Both the position numbers and the translations under genes were made by a program. Below, piece by piece: positions 50,612 to 59,745 of a DNA stretch of 64,000 nucleotides; the stretch's first letter is position 1, and every line of letters starts with the position of its first letter. The stretch comes from Marinospirillum alkalitolerans (GTDB lineage: Bacteria; Pseudomonadota; Gammaproteobacteria; Pseudomonadales; Halomonadaceae). Where the stretch lies: the NCBI RefSeq assembly GCF_045055655.1, contig NZ_JBANFI010000001.1, positions 186,001-250,000 of the forward strand, read 5' to 3'. The notes under the pieces were generated by a model. That model was not told where the DNA came from. It ran no database searches and saw nothing but the letters and a program-made list of their open reading frames with translations.

Positions 50612-52048
50612 ATGCAAAAGAAGAAAATACTGGTCTGGGCTTTGCTGCTGGCCGGGCTGCTGTTCTGGCTGACACGCCCCAGTGATCAGGATGCCTTGGC
50701 TGAAGTGCTCAGTCGTGGTGAGCTGCGTGTGATCATGCCCAACACACCGGCCACCTTTTATGAGTATCGAGAAGGCTACGCTGGATTTGAGTATGAACTG
50801 GTGCGCGCCTATGCCGATTATCTCGGCGTCGAGCTGCGTATTCGCCGTGCCAGTTCTCCTGCTGAAATGGAGCAAGCCTTGCTGACGGGGCAGGTTGATC
50901 TGGTCGCGGGCGGGGTAGGCGTCACCCAGGAACGTTTGCTGCGCTTTACGCTTTCTCAGCCGTTGCTGCTGGTCGATCAGTTGGTGGTGTATCGTCGTGG
51001 TTCAGCGCGACCACGCAGTTGGTCCGATCTCGAAGGTGGTCAGTTGGGTGTGGTGGCTGGTTCGCGTGAAGCCGAGATACTGCGTGAGGCGCAGGCCCTC
51101 TTTCCTGAGTTAAGCTGGATGGAGACCACCGAGCTGGATGCTTTGGAGCTTTTGCGTCGTGTGCAAGAGCGAGAGCTGGATTATGCGCTGGTCACCAGTC
51201 AAGATTTTAATATTAATCGCTTTTTCTTCCCACAAGTTGGCATCGGTTTTGAACCAGAAGCCCCGACTGAACTGGTCTGGCTGTTGAGCGCGCAGGCACA
51301 GGGCGGGCTGGTCAGAACGGTCAATCATTTTCTGAACTGGGCTCAGGAAACGGGCAAGATCGAGCAGATCCGTGAACGCTATTATCAGCATGAAGAGCAT
51401 CTGGAGTATGTGGGTGCGGCCTTGTTTTTGCGCCATGTTCGCAATCGCCTGCCTTTATATGAAGAGCATTTTCGACTTGCTGGTGAAGCCCAGGATCTGG
51501 ATTGGCGTCTATTAGCCGCGGTAGGTTTTCAGGAGTCGCACTGGCGTCGTAATGCTGTCTCACCCACTGGTGTGCGCGGTTTGATGATGCTGACTCAGCG
51601 CACCGCCGCCGAGCTGGGGGTGAATCGCCTCGATCCTTATCAAAGTATTGAAGGTGGAGCGCGTTATTTACGCCGCTTGTATGATCGAGTGCCAGAGCGT
51701 ATACCTGAACCTGATCGCCTCTATATGGCGTTGGCGGCTTACAATGTGGGCTTTGGACATTTAGAAGATGCACGCCGAATTACACAAAGCCAAGGCTTTG
51801 ATCCTGATTCTTGGGAGGATGTCGCGCGCCATCTGCCGCTGCTGGCTGAGCGTGAGTGGTTTCGTCAAACGCGCTTTGGCTATGCGCGCGGGCGCGAGCC
51901 GGTGGTGTATGTCACCAATATTCGTCGCTACCTACAGCTGCTGGAATGGTACCAGCTGACGCAAGAGAACTTTATCGAACGTCTTGAAAATCCGGCAACG
52001 CGTGCCGATCCAGAAATGGCGTTTGATCATATCCCGCCTTTGAGCTAA
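50612..52048 (+). CDS. mltF: Membrane-bound lytic murein transglycosylase F
   Basis: A 478-residue protein with an N-terminal export signal (about residues 6-22, VWALLLAGLLFWLT). A bacterial solute-binding-like domain (about 35-265, ELRVIMPNTPATFYEY) is followed by an SLT lysozyme-like domain (about 290-450) with the catalytic Glu308 in GFQESHWRRNAVSPTG and the MALAAYNVGFGHL motif. It cleaves peptidoglycan with 1,6-anhydro product. There is no lipobox. A terminator follows the stop. Confidence 0.95.
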   Translation: MQKKKILVWALLLAGLLFWLTRPSDQDALAEVLSRGELRVIMPNTPATFYEYREGYAGFEYELVRAYADYLGVELRIRRASSPAEMEQALLTGQVDLVAGGVGVTQERLLRFTLSQPLLLVDQLVVYRRGSARPRSWSDLEGGQLGVVAGSREAEILREAQALFPELSWMETTELDALELLRRVQERELDYALVTSQDFNINRFFFPQVGIGFEPEAPTELVWLLSAQAQGGLVRTVNHFLNWAQETGKIEQIRERYYQHEEHLEYVGAALFLRHVRNRLPLYEEHFRLAGEAQDLDWRLLAAVGFQESHWRRNAVSPTGVRGLMMLTQRTAAELGVNRLDPYQSIEGGARYLRRLYDRVPERIPEPDRLYMALAAYNVGFGHLEDARRITQSQGFDPDSWEDVARHLPLLAEREWFRQTRFGYARGREPVVYVTNIRRYLQLLEWYQLTQENFIERLENPATRADPEMAFDHIPPLS

Positions 52049-52074
52049 ACCTTAGTAGGTCAGAGGGATCAGGC

Positions 52075-52111
52075 AAAACGGCATGAGACTTTTGTTTCAG
52101 GCCGTTTTTTT
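52075..52111 (+). terminator. Intrinsic terminator of mltF
   Basis: AAAACGGC and GCCGTTTT arms with further pairing of TGAGAC-like bases in the loop, followed by a T run. Confidence 0.78.
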
Positions 52112-52139
52112 GCGTTTGCACTTCCTTATCTGTACGTAA

Positions 52140-52156
52140 GATCAATTTTATTGATC
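52140..52156. promoter_or_regulatory. Palindrome before the haem-PAS chemoreceptor gene
   Basis: GATCAAT-TTT-ATTGATC is a perfect 7-bp inverted repeat ending 28 bases before the start codon. The half-sites are oriented opposite to an FNR/Anr box (TTGAT-N4-ATCAA), so it is not one. Possible operator. Confidence 0.4.
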
Positions 52157-52184
52157 TGGAATTAGACTGTGAGTCGAGGTGCTT

Positions 52185-53930
52185 ATGTTTGGTGTTTCTT
52201 TCCATCAGCCTGAAAAGCAGGCTTTAGAGCAGAGTATTCTGGCTGTGATTCGGATTGATGAACAGAATCAAGTGGCCTTCTTCAATGCAGCAGCAGAGCG
52301 ACTCACTGGCTACACAGCGGCGCAAGCCTTGGGCAAGAATGTCGCCTTTCTTTTACCCGATGCGATGCAGAAAAATCATGATCAATGGGTCAATCGACAT
52401 CGCCAGGGTGGAGAGGATCGCATCGTAGGGAGTTCACGAGAAGTACAGATGCGCCATGCCTCGGGGCGCTTAATCTGGGTTTCTCTGGCCTTGTCTCTGG
52501 TCAAGGTAGGACGTAAAAAACACTATACGGCGATGTTGAGAGAGATCACCGCTGAACGTGAAAGCCGTGAAGCTCTGTTTCAAACACTTGAGCAGGCCAT
52601 TGATGCGGTGGTTTGTATCAATGAGCATAATCTGGTCACTTTTTTTAATCAGGCAGCAGAAACCTTGTGGGGTTATCAGCGCGACGAAGTCTTGGGCCAG
52701 AATGTCAAAATGCTGGTGCCGCGTGCGATACAGGGTGAGCATGATGGTTATGTGAATGCCAATCGCACGACTGGGCGCGATAAGATTGTGGGGACCAGTC
52801 GTGAAGTGGCAATAGAGCGTAAGGATGGTGAGCAGGTTTGGGGTGCACTGTCCTTATCCAAGGTGCGCCTGCAGGATCGAATTATCTATACGGCTTTTGT
52901 GAAGGATGTGACAGAAGAGGTCAAGCAGCGCCAGGAAAGAGAGATGCTCTGCCTCGTCGCCAATGAAACAGATAACGCCGTCATTATTACTGATCCTGAA
53001 GGTCGAATCCAATATGTGAATCGAGGTTTTGAGCGTCTTACAGAATATACGCTTGATGAGGTTAAAGGGCGTAAGCCGGGTGCTTTTCTGCAAGGCCCAG
53101 AAACTGATTCAGCGACAGTAGAGGTCATTCGCCAGCATATTCAGCGTCGCGAGCCTTTTTATGATGAGATTCTTAATTACACCAAGCAGCGTGAGCCTTA
53201 CTGGGTTTCTTTATCGATTAATCCCGTTTTTGCCCAAGATGGCAGTCTAAAGAGTTTTATCTCGGTGCAGGCGAATGTGAGCCGCGTGAAGGAGATGGCG
53301 ATCGATTTCACGAATAAACTGCTGGCGATAGGTAAAGCCTTAATGATCTATGAGATAGATCATCAGCATCGTGTGTTGAATTACAATGAGCTATTTGCTG
53401 CGCGTTGCGCTGATCTAGGTGGTGCTGAAGCGGTAATAGGGGCTTTTTCATCTCAGTTGAGTCAGCAGGAGCAGCAGGAGTTAATCAGTCAAGATGAGCT
53501 GTCCAAGGTTTTTGAATATGATCACGGCTCAAAGCGTTTTAATCTTGATACGCGGATTGCCGTGATGCGCAACCTAAAAGGCGAGATAGAGCGTTACGTT
53601 GTTTTTGGTATCGATATTTCTGCCCGCAAAGCGGTGGTGGCTGAAACACAAAAAGCGATGCAGGGACTGATTGCCTCTAGCCAGACGATTAAAACCATCG
53701 TGAATACTATTAACGGTATTTCAGAGCAGACGAATCTGCTGGCCTTGAATGCAGCGATTGAAGCGGCACGTGCAGGTGAACTCGGACGGGGTTTTGCAGT
53801 GGTAGCAGATGAGGTTCGGACCTTAGCAGGGCATTCGCGCCAGTCAAGTAATGAAATTGATGGTTTGGTGGGTGAAACTGTTCAACAGATAGAAGCGCTG
53901 AATGATCTGTTGCAGCAGATCGATGATTAA
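52185..53930 (+). CDS. Soluble multi-PAS chemoreceptor with two FixL-like haem-PAS signatures
   Basis: A 581-residue protein without membrane segments. It has four PAS-type domains (about 10-120, 132-245, 255-370 and 375-480) and then only the MCP hairpin tip (about 495-581, NLLALNAAIEAARAGELG). PAS1 and PAS2 each carry the FixL haem pattern: proximal His in NHDQWV (His65) and EHDGYV (His186), and distal Arg exactly 20 residues on (Arg85, Arg206; FixL His200/Arg220). PAS3 has a LOV-like GRKPGAFLQGPETD without the photoactive cysteine. Expected role: oxygen or gas sensing for taxis. ATG 52185 is preferred to GTG 52179 by its spacing to GAGG. Confidence 0.85.
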   Translation: MFGVSFHQPEKQALEQSILAVIRIDEQNQVAFFNAAAERLTGYTAAQALGKNVAFLLPDAMQKNHDQWVNRHRQGGEDRIVGSSREVQMRHASGRLIWVSLALSLVKVGRKKHYTAMLREITAERESREALFQTLEQAIDAVVCINEHNLVTFFNQAAETLWGYQRDEVLGQNVKMLVPRAIQGEHDGYVNANRTTGRDKIVGTSREVAIERKDGEQVWGALSLSKVRLQDRIIYTAFVKDVTEEVKQRQEREMLCLVANETDNAVIITDPEGRIQYVNRGFERLTEYTLDEVKGRKPGAFLQGPETDSATVEVIRQHIQRREPFYDEILNYTKQREPYWVSLSINPVFAQDGSLKSFISVQANVSRVKEMAIDFTNKLLAIGKALMIYEIDHQHRVLNYNELFAARCADLGGAEAVIGAFSSQLSQQEQQELISQDELSKVFEYDHGSKRFNLDTRIAVMRNLKGEIERYVVFGIDISARKAVVAETQKAMQGLIASSQTIKTIVNTINGISEQTNLLALNAAIEAARAGELGRGFAVVADEVRTLAGHSRQSSNEIDGLVGETVQQIEALNDLLQQIDD

Positions 53931-53960
53931 AATAAAAAACCGCCTCACTAGGAGGCGGTT
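53931..53960 (-). terminator. Intrinsic terminator of glnA
   Basis: AACCGCCTC / GAGGCGGTT 9-bp stem; on the minus strand it runs into TTTTTTATTTT. It begins 19 bases after the glnA stop and touches the end of the chemoreceptor gene, so it may also stop that transcript. Confidence 0.9.
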
Positions 53961-53979
53961 GATCTATTTGAGCCTGGGC

Positions 53980-55386
53980 TTAAACAGAGTAGTACATATC
54001 AAACTCAACTGGGTGAGTTGTCATGTTCAGACGGTTCACTTCTTCCATCTTCAAAGCAATGAAGCCATCAAGCATATCATCAGTGAAGACGCCGCCACGG
54101 GTTAAGAACTCACGGTCTGCTTTCAGGGCTTCAAGAGCTTCTTGCAGGCTGCCGGCAACTTGTGGAACCTGAGCGGCTTCTTCAGGTGGCAAGTCATAGA
54201 GGTTTTTATCCATCGCATCACCAGGGTGAATCTTGTTCTGGATACCATCTAAACCAGCCATCAGCAGTGCAGCAAAGCACAGGTAGGGGTTGGCACCTGG
54301 ATCAGGGAAGCGCGTTTCGATACGGCGTGCTTTGGGGCTGCTGACGTAAGGAATGCGGATAGAAGCCGAGCGGTTTTTCGCTGAGTAGGCCAGCATCACC
54401 GGTGCTTCAAAACCAGGAACCAGACGCTTGTAAGAGTTGGTCAGCGGGTTGGTGATTGCATTCAGCGCCTTAGCGTGCTTGATGATACCACCGATGTAGT
54501 AGAGGGCCATTTCAGACAGGCCGCCGTAGCCATCACCAGAGAAGAGGTTGACGCCATCTTTAGAGAGAGACTGGTGAACGTGCATACCTGAGCCGTTATC
54601 GCCAACCAGAGGCTTGGGCATAAAGGTTGCTGTTTTACCAAAGGCATGCGCGACATTGTGGACGCAGTACTTCAGGCGTTGCACTTCGTCGGCTTTTTTG
54701 ACCAAGGTGTTGAAAGCGACACCGATCTCACACTGGTTAGCGGTCGCCACTTCGTGGTGATGCACCTCGATTTTCAGGCCCATCGCCGTCATCGCGTTAC
54801 ACATGGCGCCGCGAATTTCGTGTGAAGAGTCCACAGGTGGCACAGGGAAGTAGCCGCCTTTCACGCGTGGACGGTGGCCCATGTTGCCGCCTTCGATGGT
54901 GGCATCAGACGACCAAGCTGCTTCTTCAGAATTGATGTGGTAGGAGGCGCCAGAAATGTCCTGCTTCCATTTCACATCATCAAAGATAAAGAATTCTGGC
55001 TCTGGGCCAAAGAAAGCGGTATCGGCAATGCCAGTGGACTTGAGGTATTCCTCAGCGCGGCGTGCCAAAGAGCGAGGGTCGCGCTCATAGCCCTGCATGG
55101 TGGCAGGCTCAATGATGTCACACTGTAAAATCAGAGTGGCTTCATCGGTGAAAGGGTCCAGCACAGCAGAAGAGTCATCTGGGCGCATAATCATGTCAGA
55201 TTCGTTAATGCCCTTCCAACCGCCAACAGATGAGCCATCGAACATCTGCCCGCTTTCGAAAAACTCTTCGTCAACGGAGGCGGCAGGAATCGTGACATGC
55301 TGCTCCTTGCCGCGTGCATCGGTGAAACGCAGATCAATCCACTTGACGTCGTGCTCTTTAATAATAGAAAGACTCTTCTCAGACAT
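53980..55386 (-). CDS. glnA: Glutamine synthetase type I
   Basis: A 468-residue enzyme joining ammonia and glutamate with ATP; dodecameric GSI. Motifs are GQMFDGSSVGGWKGI, the metal residues in FGPEPEFFIFD, MPKPLVGDNGSGMHVHQS (ATP and ammonia site), NPLTNSYKRLVPG and RIPYVSSPKARRIETRFPD. Tyr397 in NLYDLPPEE is the adenylylation site, so control by GlnE is expected. ATG 55386 has GGAGGCGATT upstream; the in-frame ATG at 55398 is less likely. A sigma-54 promoter lies upstream. No glnL-glnG pair follows; an MCP gene lies beyond the terminator. Confidence 0.98.
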   Translation of the reverse strand: MSEKSLSIIKEHDVKWIDLRFTDARGKEQHVTIPAASVDEEFFESGQMFDGSSVGGWKGINESDMIMRPDDSSAVLDPFTDEATLILQCDIIEPATMQGYERDPRSLARRAEEYLKSTGIADTAFFGPEPEFFIFDDVKWKQDISGASYHINSEEAAWSSDATIEGGNMGHRPRVKGGYFPVPPVDSSHEIRGAMCNAMTAMGLKIEVHHHEVATANQCEIGVAFNTLVKKADEVQRLKYCVHNVAHAFGKTATFMPKPLVGDNGSGMHVHQSLSKDGVNLFSGDGYGGLSEMALYYIGGIIKHAKALNAITNPLTNSYKRLVPGFEAPVMLAYSAKNRSASIRIPYVSSPKARRIETRFPDPGANPYLCFAALLMAGLDGIQNKIHPGDAMDKNLYDLPPEEAAQVPQVAGSLQEALEALKADREFLTRGGVFTDDMLDGFIALKMEEVNRLNMTTHPVEFDMYYSV

Positions 55387-55498
55387 AATCGCCTCCATCG
55401 TTTGGCGTTGGGTAAAACAAGTGATAGAAACACAAGTCCTGTTACTGGGTGTCCCTCATCGGGATACGGAAGCAGCTTGCGTTGTTAACTAAGATTAA

Positions 55499-55513
55499 GC
55501 AAGCTCTGTGCCA
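55499..55513 (-). promoter_or_regulatory. Sigma-54 promoter of glnA
   Basis: On the minus strand TGGCAC-AGAGC-TTGC, a perfect match to the -24/-12 consensus TGGCAC-N5-TTGC. The GC of the -12 box lies about 113 bases before the glnA ATG, giving a leader of about 100 bases. This implies NtrC-dependent activation at low nitrogen. Confidence 0.9.
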
Positions 55514-55545
55514 AAAAGCCTGCTGCCTCTTTTTTGCCCTTCTTT

Positions 55546-55561
55546 TGCGCGTTAAGGCGCA
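55546..55561. promoter_or_regulatory. Weak NtrC-like palindrome near glnA
   Basis: TGCGC-GTTAAG-GCGCA is a perfect 5-bp-arm inverted repeat resembling the NtrC site TGCAC-N7-GTGCA but with one base less between the arms and G for A in the arms. It lies about 45 bases upstream of the sigma-54 promoter. Confidence 0.35.
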
Positions 55562-55650
55562 TCAAATCGGCCCATGGGGTGTTCTGCAAGCCTCATGATG
55601 TAGCAAAGGCCCTTTTTTTGCGCACCCTTTTAAGGCTTCCTCTCTTTTAT

Positions 55651-55667
55651 TGCACCAATATAGGGCT
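55651..55667. promoter_or_regulatory. NtrC enhancer site candidate for glnA
   Basis: TGCACCAATATAGGGCT matches the strong E. coli glnA enhancer TGCACCAACATGGTGCT at 14 of 17 positions. It lies about 140-155 bases upstream of the sigma-54 promoter, a normal enhancer distance. Confidence 0.6.
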
Positions 55668-55829
55668 TTTGCGGTGGCTTGCCAAAAAAAACGCCCCTTT
55701 TGTTAAAAAACTATTCCTGTCATCTTCGAGGCGTTATACTGTTTCGCCCTTTTTTTTAGGTTGGCCGGGCGCGTTCATATCGGGCAGGCCTCCTTTTCGA
55801 CTACTTCCGGCTGAGCCGGGGAGCTGCTT

Positions 55830-57644
55830 GTGATAGAAAAACTTCGTAATATTGCCATTATCGCTCACGTTGACCATGGAAAAACGACCCTGGTTGATAA
55901 ACTCCTGAAGCAATCAGGTACCTTGGATCGTCGTGAAGCTGAAAATGAACGCGTGATGGACTCCAATGATCAGGAGAAAGAGCGCGGTATTACTATTCTG
56001 GCGAAAAACACCGCCATCAGCTGGAATGACTACCGCATCAATATTATCGACACCCCTGGACACGCCGATTTTGGTGGTGAGGTAGAGCGAGTACTGTCAA
56101 TGGTCGACTCAGTACTGCTGATTGTCGATGCGATGGATGGCCCAATGCCACAAACGCGTTTTGTGACGCAAAAAGCCTTTGCGCGTGGCCTGAAGCCGAT
56201 CGTTGTGATTAACAAGATTGACCGTCCTGGTGCACGTCCTGATTGGGTTGTGGATCAGGTATTTGATCTGTTTGCTAACCTGGATGCGACAGAAGAGCAG
56301 CTGGATTTCCCCATCATCTATGCTTCCGCACTGAACGGCATTGCTGGGGACGACCCAGAGAATATGGCCGAAGATATGACGCCACTCTTCCAGGCGGTTG
56401 TTGACCTGGTTCCCCCGCCCGCGGTGGATCCTGAGGGGGCGTTCCAGATGCAGATTTCTGCTTTGGATTACTCCAGCTATGTGGGTGTTATTGGTGTTGG
56501 CCGTGTGACCCGTGGTCGCGTTCTGCCGAATCAGCAGATCATCGTGGTGGATCGTGAAGGCAAGCAGCGTAAAGCCAAGATTGGCCAGGTCATGACCTAT
56601 CATGGCTTGCAGCGCAACGAGTCACCTGAGGGTGCTGAAGCAGGCGATATTATCTGTATTACTGGTGTGGATCCGCTCAATATTTCAGACACCCTGTGTG
56701 ATCCTTCTCAGGTTGAAGCCATGCCGGCCCTGAGCGTTGATGAGCCAACGGTCACCATGACCTTCCAGGTCAACAACTCGCCTTTTGCAGGTAAAGATGG
56801 CAAGTTCGTGACCAGCCGTAATATTAAAGAGCGTCTGGAAAAAGAGCTGGTTCACAACGTTGCACTGCGCGTTGAAGAAACCGACAGCCCAGATCGCTTC
56901 CGTGTTTCTGGTCGCGGCGAGCTGCACCTTTCTGTTTTGATCGAAACCATGCGTCGTGAAGGTTTTGAGCTGGGTGTATCGCGTCCTGAGGTCATCATTC
57001 GTGAGATAGATGGTGTCAAGCAAGAGCCCTATGAAGAGCTGATTGTTGATATTGAAGAGCAGCACCAGGGTTCGATCATGGAAGAACTAGGCAAGCGTAA
57101 AGCCCGTTTAACCAATATGAACCCAGATGGTAAAGGCCGTATCCGTCTGGACTTCGTGATTCCTTCACGTGGTTTGATTGGTTTCCGTAACCAGTTTATG
57201 ACACTGACTTCAGGTACCGGTATTCTGACCAGTATCTTTGATCACTATGGTCCGTTGGCCGAAGGTACAGTTGAGCATCGCATCAACGGTGTACTGGTCT
57301 CCATGTGTGCAGGTAAGGTCTTGGCCTATGCCCTAACCACACTGCAAGATCGTGGTCGTTTGTTTGTGGGTCCAGGTGTTGAGGTTTATGAAGGCATGAT
57401 CGTGGGCATTAACTCACGTGATAACGATATGGTCGTGAACCCCACTAAAGCCAAGAAACTGGATAACATGCGGGCCTCTGGCAACGATGAAACCATTCAG
57501 TTAACGCCTCCGGTCAAGTTTAGCTTGGAGCAGGCGCTCGAGTTTATCGATGATGATGAACTGGTTGAAGTGACGCCGAACTTTATCCGCATGCGTAAGC
57601 GTTTCTTGACTGAAAACGAGCGTAAGCGCGCGAGCAAGAACTGA
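55830..57644 (+). CDS. typA: Ribosome-associated GTPase TypA/BipA
   Basis: A 604-residue translational GTPase starting with GTG. G1 is AHVDHGKTTLVDKLL, G2 RGITILAKNTAI, G3 DTPGHADFGGEV and G4 NKIDRPGAR; EF-G-like domains follow and the TypA-specific C-terminal domain has GLIGFRNQFMTLTSGTG. It acts in ribosome assembly and stress or cold adaptation. Divergent from glnA, as in enteric bacteria. TATACT at 55735-55740 may be its -10 box. Confidence 0.98.
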   Translation: MIEKLRNIAIIAHVDHGKTTLVDKLLKQSGTLDRREAENERVMDSNDQEKERGITILAKNTAISWNDYRINIIDTPGHADFGGEVERVLSMVDSVLLIVDAMDGPMPQTRFVTQKAFARGLKPIVVINKIDRPGARPDWVVDQVFDLFANLDATEEQLDFPIIYASALNGIAGDDPENMAEDMTPLFQAVVDLVPPPAVDPEGAFQMQISALDYSSYVGVIGVGRVTRGRVLPNQQIIVVDREGKQRKAKIGQVMTYHGLQRNESPEGAEAGDIICITGVDPLNISDTLCDPSQVEAMPALSVDEPTVTMTFQVNNSPFAGKDGKFVTSRNIKERLEKELVHNVALRVEETDSPDRFRVSGRGELHLSVLIETMRREGFELGVSRPEVIIREIDGVKQEPYEELIVDIEEQHQGSIMEELGKRKARLTNMNPDGKGRIRLDFVIPSRGLIGFRNQFMTLTSGTGILTSIFDHYGPLAEGTVEHRINGVLVSMCAGKVLAYALTTLQDRGRLFVGPGVEVYEGMIVGINSRDNDMVVNPTKAKKLDNMRASGNDETIQLTPPVKFSLEQALEFIDDDELVEVTPNFIRMRKRFLTENERKRASKN

Positions 57645-57671
57645 TTGATCCACTGAAGATCAAGAAGACCA

Positions 57672-57701
57672 AAAGAGCAGCTGCGAAGCTGCTCTTTTTT
57701 T
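57672..57701 (+). terminator. Intrinsic terminator of typA
   Basis: AAGAGCAGCT / AGCTGCTCTT 10-bp stem with a short loop, followed by a T run. Confidence 0.9.
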
Positions 57702-57724
57702 ATCTGCTGTGGGGTGGATTGTTG

Positions 57725-59725
57725 CTAGTCTGGGGATAGGCTGGCTGTTTTCTGACGGCGCTTGAGTGCGCGCAGAATAAAGCGAGCCGGGTTGAGGTGC
57801 TCAAGCAGGCTGGTCTCCAGTGGTAGTGGATCGCCCAGTATTTCGCTGGCCAGAAGTTCGGCTGACAGAGGAATACTCGCTAGGCCGCGTGAGCCATGTC
57901 CGGTATTGATCCAGAGTCCAGGGTAGTGAAGGGGTGTTGTGTGACCGCTGCCTTGTGGATCGGCTTGCTGCCAGGCTTCGGCTTGCGGTGCAGGCCCGAC
58001 CAGCGGGAGGTAGTCTGGTGAACTGCAGCGTAACCCAGCACGACCACGCAGCTGGCTTAAATCCATATCACTGATATCCAGCAAATCGGGCAGGGTTGCA
58101 TCAAGCATGGTGAGATTCGCCAGATGATCTTCTTCTCTGAGTTCGCAATCGATCTGATGCAGGTCAAAGGTGGCACCAAAGCTGAGCTGATCCTCCAGCG
58201 GTGGGGTGATATAGCCAGTACCGCAGACCACTGTGTTGGGGCTGGTGAGGGGATGGCCTTGAGTGGGGAGGAGCGTGACCTGACCACGAATTGGCTTGAT
58301 GGGTAGCCAGGCTGTTTGTTCTAACTGGGTCATGGCATGGCCTGAAGCCAGTACCACCTGATCATAGAAGCTGGTCTGAGTGCCGCTGGTCACCTGCCAA
58401 CCTTGATTGACTGGGTCATATTCAAGCTGCTCGATAGGATGCTGGGTGAAGACGCGCATTTGATGATCCAGCTTGGCCAGTTGTTGGCACAAGGCATGAG
58501 GACGAACCCAGCCTGCGCGCGGGTAAAAAAGGCCAGAATGGTGAATACGCGTTTCTGCCAGATCACTGGCTTCGCGAGCATCGACAGGGCGAACCAGTGC
58601 ACTTGGAAGATCAAAGACTTCAAGAAAGCGCGCCTGACGCTGAGCTTCCTCGGCAGAATGTGCCAGCTGCAGGACACCCGTGGCTCGCCATAAGCTTTGC
58701 GTGGGATCACGCTTTTCGAGCCAGCGTCGGGAGAACTCTAAGCCCGCCAGATAAAAACGGCTGGCCGGTGTATTACTGGCCGCCAGCTTAATATAGAGCA
58801 CACCTTGGCGATTGCCCGATCCGCCAGAAGCGATCTCCTCTGCTTCATAGACATCCACCTGACAGCCTTTTTTAGTGAGTGCAAAGGCCGTGCTAAGGCC
58901 AGCTAAACCCGCACCGATCACTGCAATCTTTTGCGCTGACTGAGGGGCAGGCAGGCTGAAAGCCGCTTGTGAGGTCAGGGGGTGGACTTCCCCCTGATAC
59001 TGGCCACACAGCATTTCTCTTTTGCGGCCAAATCCGGGAACCTTGCGGACTTCAAAGCCCGCATCCTGCAAGCCGCGCTTGACCAGTCCTGCACTGGTAA
59101 AAGTGGCAAAGGTGGTTTGCGCATGACTGCTTCTGGCGAGCGCGTGAAAGAGCTCGGTTGTCCACATCTCTGGGTTTTTGCTCGGTGCAAAGCCATCCAG
59201 ACACCAAGCATCGACTCGGGCATGGAGTTGTTGCAGGTTGGTGGTGGCATCGCCCAGCAGCAGGTCAAGGGTAATGCGCGGATGGATCTGCAGACGATGA
59301 AAGCCGCTAATCGGAAGTGGATAGGCCTCGCGCAGTCTTTTCGCTTCATCGCTGAGCTGGGGCCAGTGACTATGGGCCTGCTCCAGATCCTCCACTGTCA
59401 GTGGTAAAAGTTCGGTGCTGATCCAATGCAGGCGCGCTGTTGCTGGCGCACTGTCCAGAAACTTTTTTTGTGCCAGTAAAAAATTGAGGCCAGTACCAAA
59501 GCCGGTTTCACCCACCACAAAGGCGCGGCGCTCAGACCAGTTGAGCCAGCGATCAGGCAGCTGGTTATGGGTCAGAAAAACATATTCTGCCTCTTCAAAG
59601 CCTTGATCACGTGTAAAATACACATCATCAAAGCGCCGTGAGATGGGGGTGGCATTTTGCCATTGCAAAGAAGGCGCAGTGAGGTGTTCTGGCCTTAAGC
59701 AGCTGGGTGCTGTGGGTGAGCTCAT
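57725..59725 (-). CDS. mnmC: Bifunctional tRNA mnm5s2U biosynthesis protein MnmC
   Basis: A 666-residue fusion. The N-terminal methyltransferase domain (about 1-235) has FVVGETGFGTGLNFLLA and the DUF752-type WCLDGFAPSKNPEMW. The C-terminal FAD oxidoreductase (about 262-650) begins IAVIGAGLAGLSTAFAL and includes GSGNRQGVLYIKL and NTGHGSRGL. It converts cmnm5s2U to nm5s2U and then to mnm5s2U at the wobble position of tRNAs. ATG 59725 has AGGAG at correct distance; the in-frame GTG at 59734 overlaps that site. Confidence 0.96.
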   Translation of the reverse strand: MSSPTAPSCLRPEHLTAPSLQWQNATPISRRFDDVYFTRDQGFEEAEYVFLTHNQLPDRWLNWSERRAFVVGETGFGTGLNFLLAQKKFLDSAPATARLHWISTELLPLTVEDLEQAHSHWPQLSDEAKRLREAYPLPISGFHRLQIHPRITLDLLLGDATTNLQQLHARVDAWCLDGFAPSKNPEMWTTELFHALARSSHAQTTFATFTSAGLVKRGLQDAGFEVRKVPGFGRKREMLCGQYQGEVHPLTSQAAFSLPAPQSAQKIAVIGAGLAGLSTAFALTKKGCQVDVYEAEEIASGGSGNRQGVLYIKLAASNTPASRFYLAGLEFSRRWLEKRDPTQSLWRATGVLQLAHSAEEAQRQARFLEVFDLPSALVRPVDAREASDLAETRIHHSGLFYPRAGWVRPHALCQQLAKLDHQMRVFTQHPIEQLEYDPVNQGWQVTSGTQTSFYDQVVLASGHAMTQLEQTAWLPIKPIRGQVTLLPTQGHPLTSPNTVVCGTGYITPPLEDQLSFGATFDLHQIDCELREEDHLANLTMLDATLPDLLDISDMDLSQLRGRAGLRCSSPDYLPLVGPAPQAEAWQQADPQGSGHTTPLHYPGLWINTGHGSRGLASIPLSAELLASEILGDPLPLETSLLEHLNPARFILRALKRRQKTASLSPD

Positions 59726-59745
59726 CTGCGACACTCCTGATATGA

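Noticed and set aside
52140..52156. Possible FNR/Anr box before the haem-PAS receptor
   Set aside because: Half-sites are in the reverse order (ATCAA...TTGAT) and the spacing is wrong for FNR.
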